Shown: one piece after another, positions 29,587-41,600 of the stretch
How positions within the stretch are numbered: the stretch's first letter is position 1
Layout of the letters: each line of letters begins with the position of its first letter
From: Ashinkailepas kermadecensis
Taxonomy: Eukaryota > Arthropoda > Thecostraca > Neolepadidae
DNA: 64,000 nt
NCBI GenBank assembly: GCA_034440615.1
Contig: JAOTOM010002251.1
Coordinates: forward strand, 1 to 64,000
Reading direction: 5' to 3'
The notes under the pieces: model-generated
The model's input: the letters and a program-made list of their open reading frames with translations, nothing else
Database searches by the model: none
What the model was told of the DNA's origin: nothing
Program-made: the position numbers and the translations under genes

Positions 29587-30401
29587 GGGGAAAGCTTGAG
29601 ATGTGCACTAACGAGTGGAGCGAGATCATTGCAGTGAATAATAGCCACTCAGCGCAACCAGAAGGCCGATCAATGGCCGGGTCGCGTCAGCCTGGACGTC
29701 AGCCGATGCGCAGCGATCGAAGCGTCAGCCGATGAGCAGCGATCGAAACGTCAGCGGGTGGGTTACGTTAGCCTGGACGCCAACCAGGAGCTGATACAAG
29801 GGGGCACCGAGGACAGGTGTGCTTCCCCCATGAAAAGATGGCGCCCCGCGGGGAAGCTGTTCGAGCGCACATCTCCCCACTAAACGGATTGTTAAGCCAA
29901 AGGCGCTCCTCTGGGAAGAAAAAGGCTTCAGTACGCTAGTGTTCCCCTCCCCCGATCAACGAATTTTCAGCCGAGGGCGCACCTTTACTTCAGATGCTTC
30001 CACATTAGGGACCATTGGAGGAAATGGCGCAACCTTCACGCGAGTGCCCCCATGACAATTTCCGGATCCGCCCATGATATTAAACAATCAGCAGGGGGTT
30101 GAAAAGAGGCATAAGCCTTTCAGCCAATCCAAGGTGTCCGAGAGGCATTAACCAATCAGCGGTGTGAACATGTCAGCCTGGAAATCAGCAAATCAGTGAG
30201 ATCGAAATGAGACATTAATTAGCCAATCGGCGAGTGCCACATCCCGGCCAAAAGCCAGCATTGTCGCCGACTGGCTCATACGGCTCGCAAAGCCACCGGA
30301 GGGAGATGTGAATCGGTGGCGTCAAAAGGAAGAAAACACCTGACAAAGCGACATGAGGGCCCGAGGGCCTAGCGATATCAGGGCTGATGAACTGAAGGAG
30401 A
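29587..30401. other. Repeat-bearing non-coding DNA
   Basis: 29697-29760 holds two copies of CGTCAGCCGATGMGCAGCG-ATCGAA. About 29870-30075 is MITE-like, with AAAGGCGCTCCTCTGG, GGGCGCACC, and a terminal ATGACAATTTCCGGATCCGC shared with 24220. No gene. Confidence 0.45.
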
Positions 30402-30630
30402 CATCGCTCCCAGCACCACGCAGTGGCGGTCTGCCGCGGTACTTCATCTGACTTCGATACCAGTATCGCGCAGTGCCGCAGTACATCATCTGACATCGAT
30501 ACCAGTATCGCGCAGTGACGGCTTGCCGCGGTACATCATCTGACATCGCTCCCAGCACCACGCAGTGGCGGTCCACGGAGGTACATCATCTGACATCGCT
30601 CCCAACTACGCAGTGGCGGTCTGCCGCGGT
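30402..30630 (+). repeat. 50-bp minisatellite, ~4.5 copies
   Basis: Units start GACATCGCTCCCAGCACCAC or GACATCGATACCAGTATCGC, then GCAGTGGCGGTCTGCCGCGG and TACATCATCT. Unit lengths are 50, 42, 50, 50 and a partial copy; the two variants are interspersed. Confidence 0.88.
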
Positions 30631-31440
30631 TAGGCTTTTGATCTACGTCATTCGGCCTACGGGGAAGATGTTACTTTACCGGCCGGATCCGCTGCAATCC
30701 CCGTGCCCAGAAGTACCGCCGTGCTCGTGGCGCCGACTAAAATCCTACTGGAGCCCGATCGACGAGGTGGGGCAAGTTGAGATGAGGAGAAGTCAGCATC
30801 GGGCAGAGAAGCGCCTCGGGGCCGAGGGAGCCCGGCGGGTCCAGACACGAGATGATATGCTGTACGTTAAGAAGGCAGCCTGTAACCAACTGCAAAACAG
30901 GGGGAGACGATGCTCAACCTAGAGGGAAGAGAGATTGCCTGGTTCATCCCATAGGCGAAAAGAGCATCTGTGCTCCCCGCAGTCTCTGAGGACACGTACA
31001 TACCCAGAAATAAAGACAAATGTCGGACTTTGTATAATAAGGCACACTGTACATTGCGCGATCATCTGGACAAGCATTTGAAGGGCAATTTGGCCAATTT
31101 ATGATACAGAGCCAAATGTTTCCTTTTTGTCGCGGAATTCACACCACTGTCAGCTGATTTCTCCACCAAGCTCCACCGGTCATTCCCGTGGGCAAGTCTC
31201 AACTAGCCTCAACTAACCTCCACTGAGTTCCTTCTGGTGGAGCCACGGGAACAGACCCTATAATAAAGCAGATGATGTGTCGGCCAGTACTAAAATACAT
31301 TCATACTAGAGTCCCACTGGGGTTCTTTGACTGTGAACATCGATTTCATTAATATCGCCTGCAGTAGAAAATTATAAGGGCTGAGGGCAGCAACGTAAGA
31401 CAATCAAGGTACAATTCGCAAGTTTCTGGCCTTGATATTA
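30631..31440. other. No gene recognised
   Basis: Mixed composition. The plus-strand ORF reaching 30922 begins in the minisatellite and has no domain. CCACCGGTCATTCCCGTGG and the related TGGTGGAGCCACGGGAACAG (31171-31253) form a short imperfect inverted pair. Confidence 0.4.
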
Positions 31441-34008
31441 CATAGGAAGGTATACCCCCGACGAGGCACCACCTTTCCGTGGTGGGGGGGGGGATTGCGT
31501 ACCCCAATGACCCGGCGACCATCTTACCGGAGAGGGGTGAGACTAAGAGTGCCTCACTTGTCCTTCCATCCATACGCTCCCATTCCAATGCCCATCTCAT
31601 CTCAACATCCATGTCCCTGGCCCTGCAACACCAACTCTCCCTATCATGAGCAGGTAGGACAACTTCCCCGGTCCTGCCCACCAGCTCAGTTTTACCGGGG
31701 TAGCCGCGCCCCTCGCCCCCCCCGCCCCCGGGGTTGACGGAGTCCTGGAGGTTGAGGTCCCCCGTCGCACGGTGCTAGTTGTGGCGGGGGACCAACACAC
31801 CTCTTTGGTCCCGATATCCCGGAGGGGCGGGCGGACCCGTGGGGCCTCACGCGGGCCAAGTGGCTGGTCGCCTCGGGCCGGGGACCTGGGAATCTTCCCA
31901 GTGTCCGCCGGCCCGACCGGCTGGGGTCAAGTGGTGGGCGGTGCTGGATCCCGGTCGGGGTGATGAGTCTCTCTCTCCCGGCCGGGCGAAAGCGCCACCT
32001 GCCCCGTATAGCTCTTCGGGCGCCTGGCGTCCTCCCGTCCGCGGGGCCCAGGCGTCCCCCCCCCGTTGGGCCCCAGTGTGATGGGGCGCCCGAGGAGTTG
32101 AAACACACACACACTACATGGCAACCACACTAAACAAAAACACCCCTGGTCCCTCTCGTAGGGGCCAGACCAGTCTCCCACCCACGGTGGGTGGGGGCTT
32201 CCCTAACATAGACAACGGCGTGGAGAACATTCCCCCTACTCCCCGTGTTCTTGTTTTCAGAGGACTGACGAGGAGTCTTTCTTCTTTGTCTCCATTTCAG
32301 CGAAGAAATGGGTGTGACAGGTTTGGGAAGATTCCAAGATGCGAAAGATTGAAGGACGGTGCTCTGGAGGTAGAGTTTGCTGTCGCCAAGGATGCTGAGA
32401 ACACTCTGAAGATATCAGAATTCGTATACAGTGTAAGGAAGGGTGACAAGAGAGTAGATGAGGTCATTGAAATGAAAGTCGAACCCCACCAAACAAAAAA
32501 CACATTAAGGGGAATAATTAACTGCTATGACCTGAGCGATGTGCCAGAGGACGAGATAGTGGATGGACTATCTGAGTTCGGAGTCACGGGAGCGCGAAGG
32601 ATGATGGTGAGGAGAGGCACGCAAACAGTCGCGACAAATAATATTATTCTGACATTTAACAGAACCGACATACCATCAGAAATACGTGTGGGGTACGTGC
32701 GCGTGAAGGTGCGTGTTTTCCTTCCCAACCCAATGCGGTGTTTTAGGTGCCAGAGGTACGGGCATACGATTCAGTTCTGTCGAAATCGCCCAGCCTGTGG
32801 TAAGTGCTTCCAGCGACCATATCTCAGAGCAGTATAATTTCTCGACCCAACACTGCGTGAACTGTGGAGGAAACCAAAATCACCATACTTCTTTCGATCG
32901 AACATGTCCGTCCTACTTGAAGGAAAAAGAAATCATCTCAATCAAATATACACGAAAAGTAACCTTTCGGGAAGCAAGAGACGTATATGACAAAACTCAC
33001 CCTAAAGCGTCTTATGCTTCGAAAGTGAAAAATTACACTCAATGTCCTACTCTGACTTCCCAAAATCACATACAGCCCGAAAAGGCCTCGGACTTCATTG
33101 AGCAATTAACGGCCCTCCTCCGAGCCTTCGGTGTGCCACTTGCGTCACCAGCGAGGCAGGGGCGGCCCATACAAAGCGTCGCCGAAACAACACCCACCAC
33201 CAGTGGAAGCGCTTCCAACCCGTCCGAGGCCTCATCCCGACCAACATCTTTGGGTGAGGAGTGGACTCAGGTCCAGCGATATAGGAGACCTGCTCGTTCC
33301 CCTCTTCCCAAGCCCGGCTCCTTCCCATCCACCACCAAGCCCCCGCCTCTTATCTCCCGTCCGTCCTCCAACCTCACCCCGCCTCCCCCACGTACTGGCC
33401 CCACCTCCAAATCCCTCCTCTCCACGTCCTCCCTCCCCCCTTCCCGGGAGTCAGACTTCGCCTTCGCATCCAGCCTCCACTGCCGCGTTACCATCGCCTT
33501 CCCGTGGCACAAATCGCCCAATTCAAACCTCAGAGTTTAGCTTCACTTACCAAGAAGTCGAATGGCGGGCCCGCGAAGCGAAGCGAGCGAGGCTCGTCGA
33601 GATGAGGCTTCGCCCGAGCGAAGAGTCGCCAAGGAGCTGACAAGGCTCCACCCCAAAGGCCGGCCACCCCATCGCCGCGACGGCGAGTGGAAGGACCGGC
33701 CCCATGTAACATGGGCCCTCCCCGCCCCCGCCCCGGCTGGGCCCCCCAGAAGCGAGGTCTGCCATCGTCTGGCTCGCCGCCGAGCGATGAATCGCTGAGC
33801 TCCCGTCCTAGAACTCAATCCCTTGGACCGAGTGGCGGTGAACCCTCTAAGGAACCGGCTAGTTCTTGGGCTCCGGTTAGTTCACCGTGAATTGACCTGT
33901 TTTGCCCCCTTTTAAAAATAGCCCTCTATACAGGCCGTTTTACAATGGAATTGCAGGGGATTTAGAAGCAGTGCCCATGACTTGCAGGTAATGGTGAACA
34001 AGGTTCTA
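31441..34008 (+). mobile_element. I-like LINE, 5' half (copy 2): 5' UTR, ORF1, start of ORF2
   Basis: The long GC-rich 5' UTR (about 31441-32117) contains the CTCTCTCCCGGCCGG block shared with copy 1. ORF1 follows, then an intergenic spacer, then the first residues of the ORF2 endonuclease (LQWNCRGFRSSAHDLQ, 33941-33988). The element then breaks into a GGGCCCCGACTGGG satellite. Everything after the endonuclease start is missing. Confidence 0.82.
32118..33540 (+). pseudogene. Gag-like ORF1 of the I-like LINE, one frameshift
   Basis: The protein would be an RNA-binding nucleocapsid-like ORF1p. It starts MATTLNKNTPGPSRRGQTS at 32118. An N-terminal RRM-like region carries INCYDLSDVPEDEIVDGLSE, VGYVRVKVRVFLPNPMRCF and a C-x2-C-x4-H-x4-C knuckle (CFRCQRYGHTIQFC, about 32741-32782). 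Near 32800 the frame shifts: the first frame ends at 32837, while HCVNCGGNQNHHTSFDRTC, TFREARDVYDKTHPKASYAS and a Ser/Pro-rich tail continue in the next frame to 33540. Apart from that shift it is clean, so this copy is much younger than the one at 9945. About 470 codons in total, normal for gag-like ORF1. Confidence 0.85.
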
Positions 34009-34017
34009 GCCAGCATT

Positions 34018-34445
34018 TTAACCGGGCCCCGACTGGGGCCCAGCCGGGCAGACGGCAGGGCAGCGACCGGGCAGCCCGACTGGGCCCCAGTTGGCCCATG
34101 CAACATTTATTCGCTGGGGCACGACATGGCCCCGATCGGTTTTCCGACCGGGGTCCAGCTGGGCAGCGACTCGGCGCGCGAGTCTACGCCGAGCACAGGC
34201 GTGGCGCGGACTGGGCACGGACCGGGCCCCGGCTGGGCAAGCGAGTCTACATCGAGCACGAGCGTGGCACGGACCGGGCCCCGGCTGGGCTCGCGAGTCT
34301 ACGCCGAGCACGAGCGTGGCGCAGACTGGGCGCGGACCGGGCCCGGGCTGGGCAAGCGAGTCTACATCGAGCACGAGCGTGGCGCGGACCGGGCTGAGGC
34401 TGGGCACGGGTTGGGCGCAGGCCGGGCTGAGGCTCTGCACCAACT
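34018..34445 (+). repeat. GC-rich satellite with alternating 63/52-bp units
   Basis: After a lead-in of GGGCCCCGACTGGGGCCCAG-type words (34020-34160), units begin GAGTCTACGCCGAGCAC or GAGTCTACATCGAGCAC and end CCCCGGCTGGGCAAGC or TCGC; lengths alternate 63, 52, 63. The lead-in is shared, inverted, with 44990-45060 (CCAGCATTTTAACYGGGCCC), so the family exists at two sites in the window. Confidence 0.82.
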
Positions 34446-34724
34446 GGGCGGCGTTGAGTGTGCAACGAGCAGGGCCAGGTTGCGCCACAACTGGATATCT
34501 CATCCTGGTTTCGCACTGGTACGGAGTGCCGCGTGCGGTCGCCTGATTCGAAAAATATAGCATTTCAGCGTAATAGTGACGTAGTGAGACGCACATTAGA
34601 CACACCACGTTTCCACCGATTAGCGCGGTTCGCTCCCAGCTGTCACCGGTTTTTAAATAACGTGTATAATGCAAAACGTATATTAATTCTTCGCATAATA
34701 CAACGACGCACATCTCTACTACTC

Positions 34725-34974
34725 TAATAGTCGCTAAATGTAAGCTCTGAGTTCCTTGGACTGTCGTTTTCAGATCGAACTGACGCCTCAAGCTCTTCCG
34801 TAGCGGTATTGTGCTCCGGAGCGCGGCGCTCGACCGGTGGTGACTGCCGGTCAATGTGCACGCGTTCCAGCCTCCTGTCGCCGCGATCCCGCGACCCCTG
34901 AAGCCATTTTCTCAATGCGAAATCGATTTCTCGCATGGTATTCTCGGCCGTCCGCATGTTCTTCTTCACCGCCA
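34725..34974 (-). CDS. Last exon of a DUF4806-domain protein
   Basis: On the minus strand a strong acceptor (GCGTTTTTCAG) precedes base 34974. The frame enters in phase 1 and runs 83 codons to TAG at 34725-34727. It begins AVKKNMRTAENTMREIDFAL, then RKWLQGSRDRGDRR. This matches the C-terminal part of DUF4806 (an aVrkN..at..ei..ai..WL pattern). A hydrophilic tail follows (SPPVERRAPEHN, ENDSPRNSELTFSDY). The phase-1 entry fits the phase-1 exit of the exon at 42073-42241 exactly, completing the domain. The same frame is open further upstream to 35197, but that part is LINE tail DNA (35098-35162), so the acceptor start is preferred. DUF4806 proteins have no settled biochemical function; many are metazoan proteins linked to DNA-binding or transposon-derived domains. 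No AATAAA is evident downstream. Confidence 0.75.
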
Positions 34975-35097
34975 CTGAAAAACGCGAAGCCATCAGATGT
35001 AGCATCAACCCTTTTATTATTTCACACAAGTTAGACACACTAAGGTTGGTTGAATGGCTATTTACGCTCTTAACTAAATCAGCCAAATCCACCATTT

Positions 35098-35162
35098 CGT
35101 TATTGGGGTTTAGGGGCGCATCAAATGCATAGGCTATACCGCGCAGAGCTCTAAAAATTGCC
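35098..35162 (-). mobile_element. LINE tail-only insertion, minus strand
   Basis: Read on the minus strand, GAGCTCTGCGCGGTATAGCC, TATGCATTTGATGCGCCCC and TAAACCCCAATAAC match the last ~60 bp of the I-like LINE. It lies in the candidate DUF4806 intron, about 125 bp upstream of the last exon in gene orientation. Confidence 0.68.
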
Positions 35163-36479
35163 GGTTCCGCTACACACCAATTTATTGAAACACGCAATTG
35201 CTACATGAAGAGCGAAAACTTCTTAAATCACTACGAGTAATCGAAGAACATGTGCCAAGTCGTCGATTTATGTGTTATAAAACATCTCTGTATACCAAAT
35301 ATTTAAGGTACTTCGAGGCTTATCTTTAGGTCATTCCATCTGTGTTTCTTGTCAAAACATAAAATACATGGAATGAAATGATGTAAATACGATCAAACCA
35401 GCGCTTTAATGACGGACTATCGCTTCATAACTTGTTCACATTTGCTCCGGTTATCCCATGTCATGGTTGTGTAACCTGCAGTTAACTCCATGGCACGGAT
35501 TACAGCCAAGGGTATATTTGGGATTTGGGCGTGGTCGCCGCTACAGTTTGAACATTCTACAACACAGCTGATCTCTACAGGCACCGTACAAAATCAGCTA
35601 AAGGTTCATATCAAATCGGAGAATATGTGATTCGTTCAATATACTAGCACATATCAAGACTAGAAATTCACAATTGATGGCAATGTATTCCTTCATCCTT
35701 TCTGAAGTTTTCATCATTTCCCTGCTTAGACTGTTTAGACAGACATGATAACCATAACTGATCAATGATGTAAAATGCTGGCTTTCCATCCTTGAATGCA
35801 TGTCTTGTTTTTCTCAAATCATCCACAATTTCTAAGCGACAATGTTCTTCATCTGCACAGGTAAACATGCATTTTTGGACAATGGTATAAGGAATTGCAT
35901 GGACCAACACCATGGCAAACTGGGTGACAATTGTGGTGCGCAAGATGATGCCAAAAGCCAACCAGAACTGTATTGAAAGAACATGTCCAAAACCAGCTGT
36001 ATTACAGCACTTGCTAACATTGACAGCCCATGCATGCAAAATTAGGCTTCAGATTTAGCCAAATTTTGTTAGGTTGGTTAATGTTATGCATTGCATCATG
36101 CTTAACCCAAGATGCCATGCTGCTAAGCAAATACCTACCAACATCTTGTCGTGTTGCAAAACAGCCCAATTTTTAAGCCTTGGTCATGGCCATCAAGGTG
36201 TGCTCAATGTTGGTCAGACATGCAGCTGATGGCTGCAAATGGGCTGGAAGGGCAGCATTTCAACAAATTGGGGATTGCAAGAGGGCTGGAGGGGTGGCAT
36301 TACAGGAAAATTAAGTAGAGTTTCAGCCAAACAGTTCACAAATTCAGAGCCATTGCCTTTTCCATGAAAGATTGCATCTGCAAATGATTAATCACTCACC
36401 TCGTAGGGTGTGTGCCAAGCTTAAAGGTGAGGGGATATGATCATGAAGTTAAGTTAAGTTAACATGAAGTTAACACACA
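35163..36479. other. Intronic AT-rich DNA
   Basis: No gene recognised. Minus-strand ORFs at 35598-36039 have AT-rich codons and no domain. CTGGAAGGGCAGCATTT and CTGGAGGGGTGGCATTA (36243-36303) form a small imperfect duplication. Confidence 0.45.
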
Positions 36480-38090
36480 CCTCCCAGTTGCCGGCTATCG
36501 CGCGTCTCTACCAGCTCCTATAAAGTATCACCCATATCCCTCGAACAGCTAACCAAAATTGTCATGGATATGAGGAGCACAAGTGCTTGCGGACCCGACG
36601 GGATCTGTATTAAGGTCATCAAATTTCTGTTCTTTTTTATCGGAGAAGTGCTGCTCGACATTATAAACACATGCCTGACTACAGCTGATATCCCCTCCAC
36701 TTGGAAACAGTCAATAGTAACTCCCATTCACAAATCAGGAGATCCTTCGGATCCCTCTAATTTTAAGCCCATCTCATTGGTTCCGGTTATCGCCAAAATC
36801 ACAGAGAGGGTAGTGCAGAAGCAACTCTATCACTACCTGAACGCAAACCACCTACTGGCCCAAACTCAGCACGGCTTCAGACCACGCCACTCTACGGAAA
36901 CCGCTCTGATCTCAGTCTCGGACAAATTACTAGCAGCAATGGACCGTTCGGAAGTAGCTCTCCTTTGCATTCTGGACATCAGTAAATGCTTCGACGTAAT
37001 AGATCACACCAAACTGCTCACTAAACTAGAACTCCATGGAATTGATACTGACTGGTTTAAGGCTTATCTGGGAGGTCACACGCAGGCTGTTAGCATCTCA
37101 GATCAACGCGGAAACAGGCATCTCTCCTCCTTTCTTCCTAACAACATAGGTGTTTTTCAAGGCTCATCACTAGGTCCACTCCTCTATTGTATCTTTTCGA
37201 ACGACCTCAGTTTGCACGTCCCGGTAGCACACGTCACTCAGTTCGCAGACGACACCCAGGTCCTCATCTCCGGTCGCAAATCTGATCTCCCAAATCTGAT
37301 AAATCAGATGGAGACATGTCTGAACCAACTATACGACTACTTCCTGGATAACGGTTTGAAGGTAAACCCGACCAAAACTCAACTTCTCACGTTCGGATCG
37401 CGTCAGAATCTTCGCAATATTATCCCGATACGAGTGTGCTTTAGGGACGCTGTGATATATGAAAGTCATTCGTGTAGGAACCTTGGGGTGACATTTCATC
37501 GCCACATGTCGTGGGATTCCCATGTAGCTGTCGTGGTCCGCAAGTGCACTGGATTCCTTATGGCCCTGAACCATCTGCGTCACCATCTGCCAACCAGTAC
37601 CCTCTTCACTATAGTCAATAGCCTAGTTATATCCAATATCCGCTACTGCATATCTGTTTATGGGAACGGGTCGGCAGCAAACATCCACAGACTAGACAAA
37701 ATCATTAACTTCGCCACTAGAGTCGTGTCAGGTCTACGGAAATTTGAGCATATTTCTGATGCCCGTAACGAGTTGGGTCTTCTCACCGCAGCTGATCTGC
37801 ATCTATTTCACAGCCTTACTTTGCTCCACAAGATCATTCTGACGGGTGAGCCAACGCACATTGCCGGTCAAATCTCTGCAAACTCTACCCTGCGAAACCG
37901 TCATACGCGTGCAGACGACCACCTGCACCTACCAGCCATACACAGAGAGGTAGGAGATTTATCTACTCGTCTGTCTTCCACTACAACAAACTCCCTACTG
38001 AAACAAAAACATTGAAGCTGTCTAACTTCAAGAAGCGTGTACGAGCTTATCTCCACGAGCAACACTAGTCACAAAAAAACTTACAAAATA
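36480..38090 (+). mobile_element. L2/CR1-like LINE, 5' truncated
   Basis: Contains the RT domain, C-terminal region and a short 3' end; endonuclease and ORF1 are missing. It is inserted in the last intron of the DUF4806 gene, antisense to that gene. It is the least decayed LINE in the window. Confidence 0.88.
36564..38068 (+). pseudogene. Reverse transcriptase of an L2/CR1-like LINE, one late frameshift
   Basis: An uninterrupted frame of 483 codons (36564-38015) covers the RT: CGPDGICIKVIK, NFKPISLVPVIAKITERVVQ, QTQHGFRPRHSTETAL, LDISKCFDVIDH, GSSLGPLLYCIFSNDL and an intact catalytic TQFADDTQ (FADD at 37242-37253). Downstream, VNPTKTQLLTFGS and the C-terminal ISDARNELGLLTAADLHLFH are typical. 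At about 37945-37955 the frame slips. The expected end (RFIYSSVFHYNKLPTETKTL, then SNFKKRVRAYLHEQH) is intact in the other frame to TAG at 38066-38068. The frame is also open upstream of 36564 (ISLEQLTKIV), so the true start was lost by 5' truncation. With no endonuclease it cannot be autonomous, but the small decay suggests recent activity of its source. Confidence 0.88.
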
Positions 38091-38452
38091 GATTTGTGTA
38101 CACCATGCACTCACATTTAGGCCATCGCTTTCATATCACTTCCATAAACTACTCGTTTACAGCTCGTGTTGCAAGCACGGTGTGTGTAGTGCAGAGTGAT
38201 ATGGGTATTGTATTATGTTGGTGTATGAATGTTTGTTGCGCATGTGTTCCCACTATTGACCACAAATCTATCCTTTCTTTGTAAATATCTGAGTTATACC
38301 CAGACTGTCCATAATAGCCACTATACGTGGAGGGCATGTATTGTGAAATAAATAAGTATCTTTTACATAGCAAAGGCAAGTGATCAGGAGACATCACCCC
38401 TACCCATACCTAGGTAGGTACTTACCACATACACCGGGCACCAGCTCGCAAA

Positions 38453-38659
38453 CTACTCTCCGGTTGCAAATCCTGTGCCTTTGAACCGAATATTCTTATC
38501 AGACAATTCCTTGTGCTTACTTGCCACGTGACGTTTAAGTGAATACTCGTAGCTACACCAACTACAACCTGTTACGCCACAATGCACGAATTGTCTTGAT
38601 GCCCAGGCATCCGACTTCTTGGGACTTCTGATCTTGCTCAACTTTCGCTCCTTGGGCAT
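38453..38659 (-). CDS. Small C2H2 zinc-finger ORF
   Basis: A 68-codon ORF from an ATG in good context (GCCACAATGCC) encodes MPKERKLSKIRSPKKSDAW, then one finger-like module (CGVTGCSWCSYEYSLKRHVA, ending SKH) that fits C-x4-C-x11-H-x4-H, then a short tail ending GFATGE. The basic N-terminus resembles a nuclear targeting sequence. It lies inside the 7.1-kb DUF4806 intron on the same strand, so it could be an alternative last exon, an independent small gene, or a fragment of a zinc-finger gene carried by a transposon. No acceptor clearly decides among these. The finger words resemble those of BTB-zinc-finger genes with alternative 3' exons (lola type), but this is only a resemblance. Confidence 0.4.
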   Translation of the reverse strand: MPKERKLSKIRSPKKSDAWASRQFVHCGVTGCSWCSYEYSLKRHVASKHKELSDKNIRFKGTGFATGE

Positions 38660-41600
38660 TGTGGCAAGCAATCACGGGACCACTCGAAAAGGAAGAGCCC
38701 ATGCGCAATAACCGCATACAACTGGTCACGTTTGAAAGGAACTGCACGGAAGCAAGCTCAGCTGTCGCTCTGTCAACTTCATTTATTGGAGTTGTCTACC
38801 GCTCGTGAATCACTTCATTCTGACGTCATGGTTTAATATTCTATTAACATTTCCTGGAATGGACTACATTATCTACCTACAGTATTTAATCTCAAATAAA
38901 AATATCACAAAATACAACATTTCGTAGTGCAATATCAGTATTTATAGGAAAACGTTTCTTTAAATAATACATGACGTCAGACCGGCGTGATGCCTGCGGT
39001 GCCTAGCGGCAACGATCGCAATAAATTCAATTGATAGAGCAACCCAAGAAATGTGACGTTTGTGGCGTCTGGCATACAAATGCGCCAGTTTTAAACGAAT
39101 ATCACGGATTTTAATAAATAGGCGCATTGACTTGTAAATATATGCTTGTTCCATACATTACTAAACTGAGACAACTGTTTCTTACTTTTCTAATTATAAA
39201 GAAATATTTTCTGTTTTTTACCCAGCAGGGAATATTATGAAATAATTAAATAATGCGCAAATAGGAAGTGTGTACACTTCCTAAAAGTGTATACACCGCG
39301 CTACGCATCCCGAAGGGGGGAGAGAATCACCTGAAGTTTCCGTATCACAATACAATATATATATATATATATACATATATATATACTTTGTTATAGCACA
39401 TGAATAGACGAAAAATCCATGATTATGTACCCAGCAATGCTTATCAATTTTGCCTTAAACTGGCGAGTTTTGCTTGTGATACGTCGCGCTACATGGCGCT
39501 ACATTGGCAATCCAGTATACAGAATACAACATTCACCGTAGAATCTGGATCATGGTATAATTGCCATTCAGATTCAATGATCTGGATGTGGAGTGTGGAT
39601 TGTGGAGTCGATGCTTTAATGTGTGCAAAGCATCACTGAAGACCGAACCTCTGGAAAGCTACGGAGTGGGGTGGGTGCGGGAGGAGTCTAAGGCCAGTTG
39701 TAGCAGCTGCACCAGCTGACGCTGATCCCCCCCCCCCCACTCCCCAGGCCCCCATACGCTTCTGATTCAAGACTGCTTCAAATAATTCCAAGATACGTTA
39801 GCTTAGATGCCATAGATGCTTATTATCCCATGCTTATTATCCCGCAAATGTTTATTATCCCACTAATGAATATCATTTAGTGCTGTTTATGCCATACTCT
39901 GTTGCATTGATGTTGTTCACGGTCTGATGCTGATGGAATTGATGCGACGTATTCAGTTTTCTTATTTTCTGCCGCTCGTCCGACACATAGGTATACGAAG
40001 TATTAAAACACATTCTCTAAATTCGATACATCTGCAAAAAGGTCATGAGCAGATGCGCTACCTACCATAGTAGCTAAGTAGCCACGTTTCTAGACCTCGG
40101 ATACCGCGCCCATTAGGTTAGTCGAGCCAGGTATAAACGTACCGATGCCAAGGGGCGATAGTACGCAAAACAATATGCTATGACATTTCATGACCTCGCA
40201 TTTTGCACAGTCAGGTGATATATATCCATGTGCTACACTTGTGGGCGGGAGTAAACCATATCAAAACCAACAGCAGACAGAAACTGGGGGAGTTTTGCGA
40301 CGGAGCGTGAACCAATCCACATTCTCACTTGCACAGGAAAAACGCAGTGTTCGCCGTTTACGGAAGGCATGCAGCAATTGGTATGGATCAGCTGGTTTAT
40401 CTGACCATGTAAGGTGATGCTACCCATGGGTAGAGATTAAAAAAATCAGAGGACTGAGAAACGATAAACGTCAAACTTCGTGATATTGCTACGGCACAAC
40501 CTGATGTTATTGGGGATGGTATTCCCGAACCACTCCAAAGGAAGAAAACTCATCTGTCTAAAAAGTGCATAGTATGATGGACATATGCTTAAATCGCATA
40601 ACAAGAACGATGCTTATGGTTGGTGAAAGTCGGGTACAACATGGAAGCTGAAGTCAGTTTGAAGGCCGTATGGTTCCAGTAAATCACGGATTAATGAGGG
40701 AATTTCACTCTACTTTTGGGGACTATGGACTGTGTCATACGAATAGGTCGTCGGTATACCCAGTGTAGGGCCAATGGCTACCTGGGCACATTCACCACGG
40801 TACGACCTGCTTACACAGCCGCCTATCAAAGGATTGGACATTTTCATAGCCAGAGCACCGATACGAAAAAGTATAATTATTATGAGTCTATTAAGCGGTT
40901 GACTACTAACAAGTACTTACAGCAGCAAAGGATTGAGAGAGGATGCACGTGAAGGTCGACAACCACAATAGCCACATACCTTCTTCACCGAATATAAGCA
41001 TCATTCATCATTACATTTGAACTAAACCAGCATTCATAGCTTCAGCGAATCATTACGAACAGTTGAACCGTAACCCTATTATGTAAGAGGGCTTCAGAAG
41101 CTTCCGATAGTTTTTTGTTCGACGTTTCTTAACGCGGCACGCTAGAGTTCTTAAATTTCGTGACGTCTCCTAAACTTCTTTTCGGCGAATGATGCCGCTT
41201 TTTGTTATTGATGCGAGGCGGCCCTAGACAGTGAGCTTGGATGTCAAGGCTGGCTATTTTTCTACAGCGTGATGAGCTTTCAAAGCCAGACAGATATCCT
41301 ATAAAGACAGACATGTTATGTATATCAGGACTAGTTTTTTTGACAACACGTTGGTGAAGAAAACATACATATTGATTTCACATTTAACGTCACAAGATGT
41401 GCATCAATGGCAGCGGCGGTTCCAGGGTAACGAAGTAAGGAGGTAGTGGTGGTTTCAAAATGATAGTAAACCGAAACCTGGACATTGGCAATTCGCATGG
41501 CAATGGAAGCGGATCATTTCCGAAATGGGTGCATCAAGGCCAGTTTCCTTTGGGGCCATGGACGATAATTGGCCGTAACTGACCAAAAACGTCCGCCTGA

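Noticed and set aside
34975..35197. N-terminal extension of the 157-codon minus-strand ORF
   Set aside because: Part of it is the I-like LINE tail, and the first codon is not ATG; the splice acceptor at 34974 gives the domain-consistent start.
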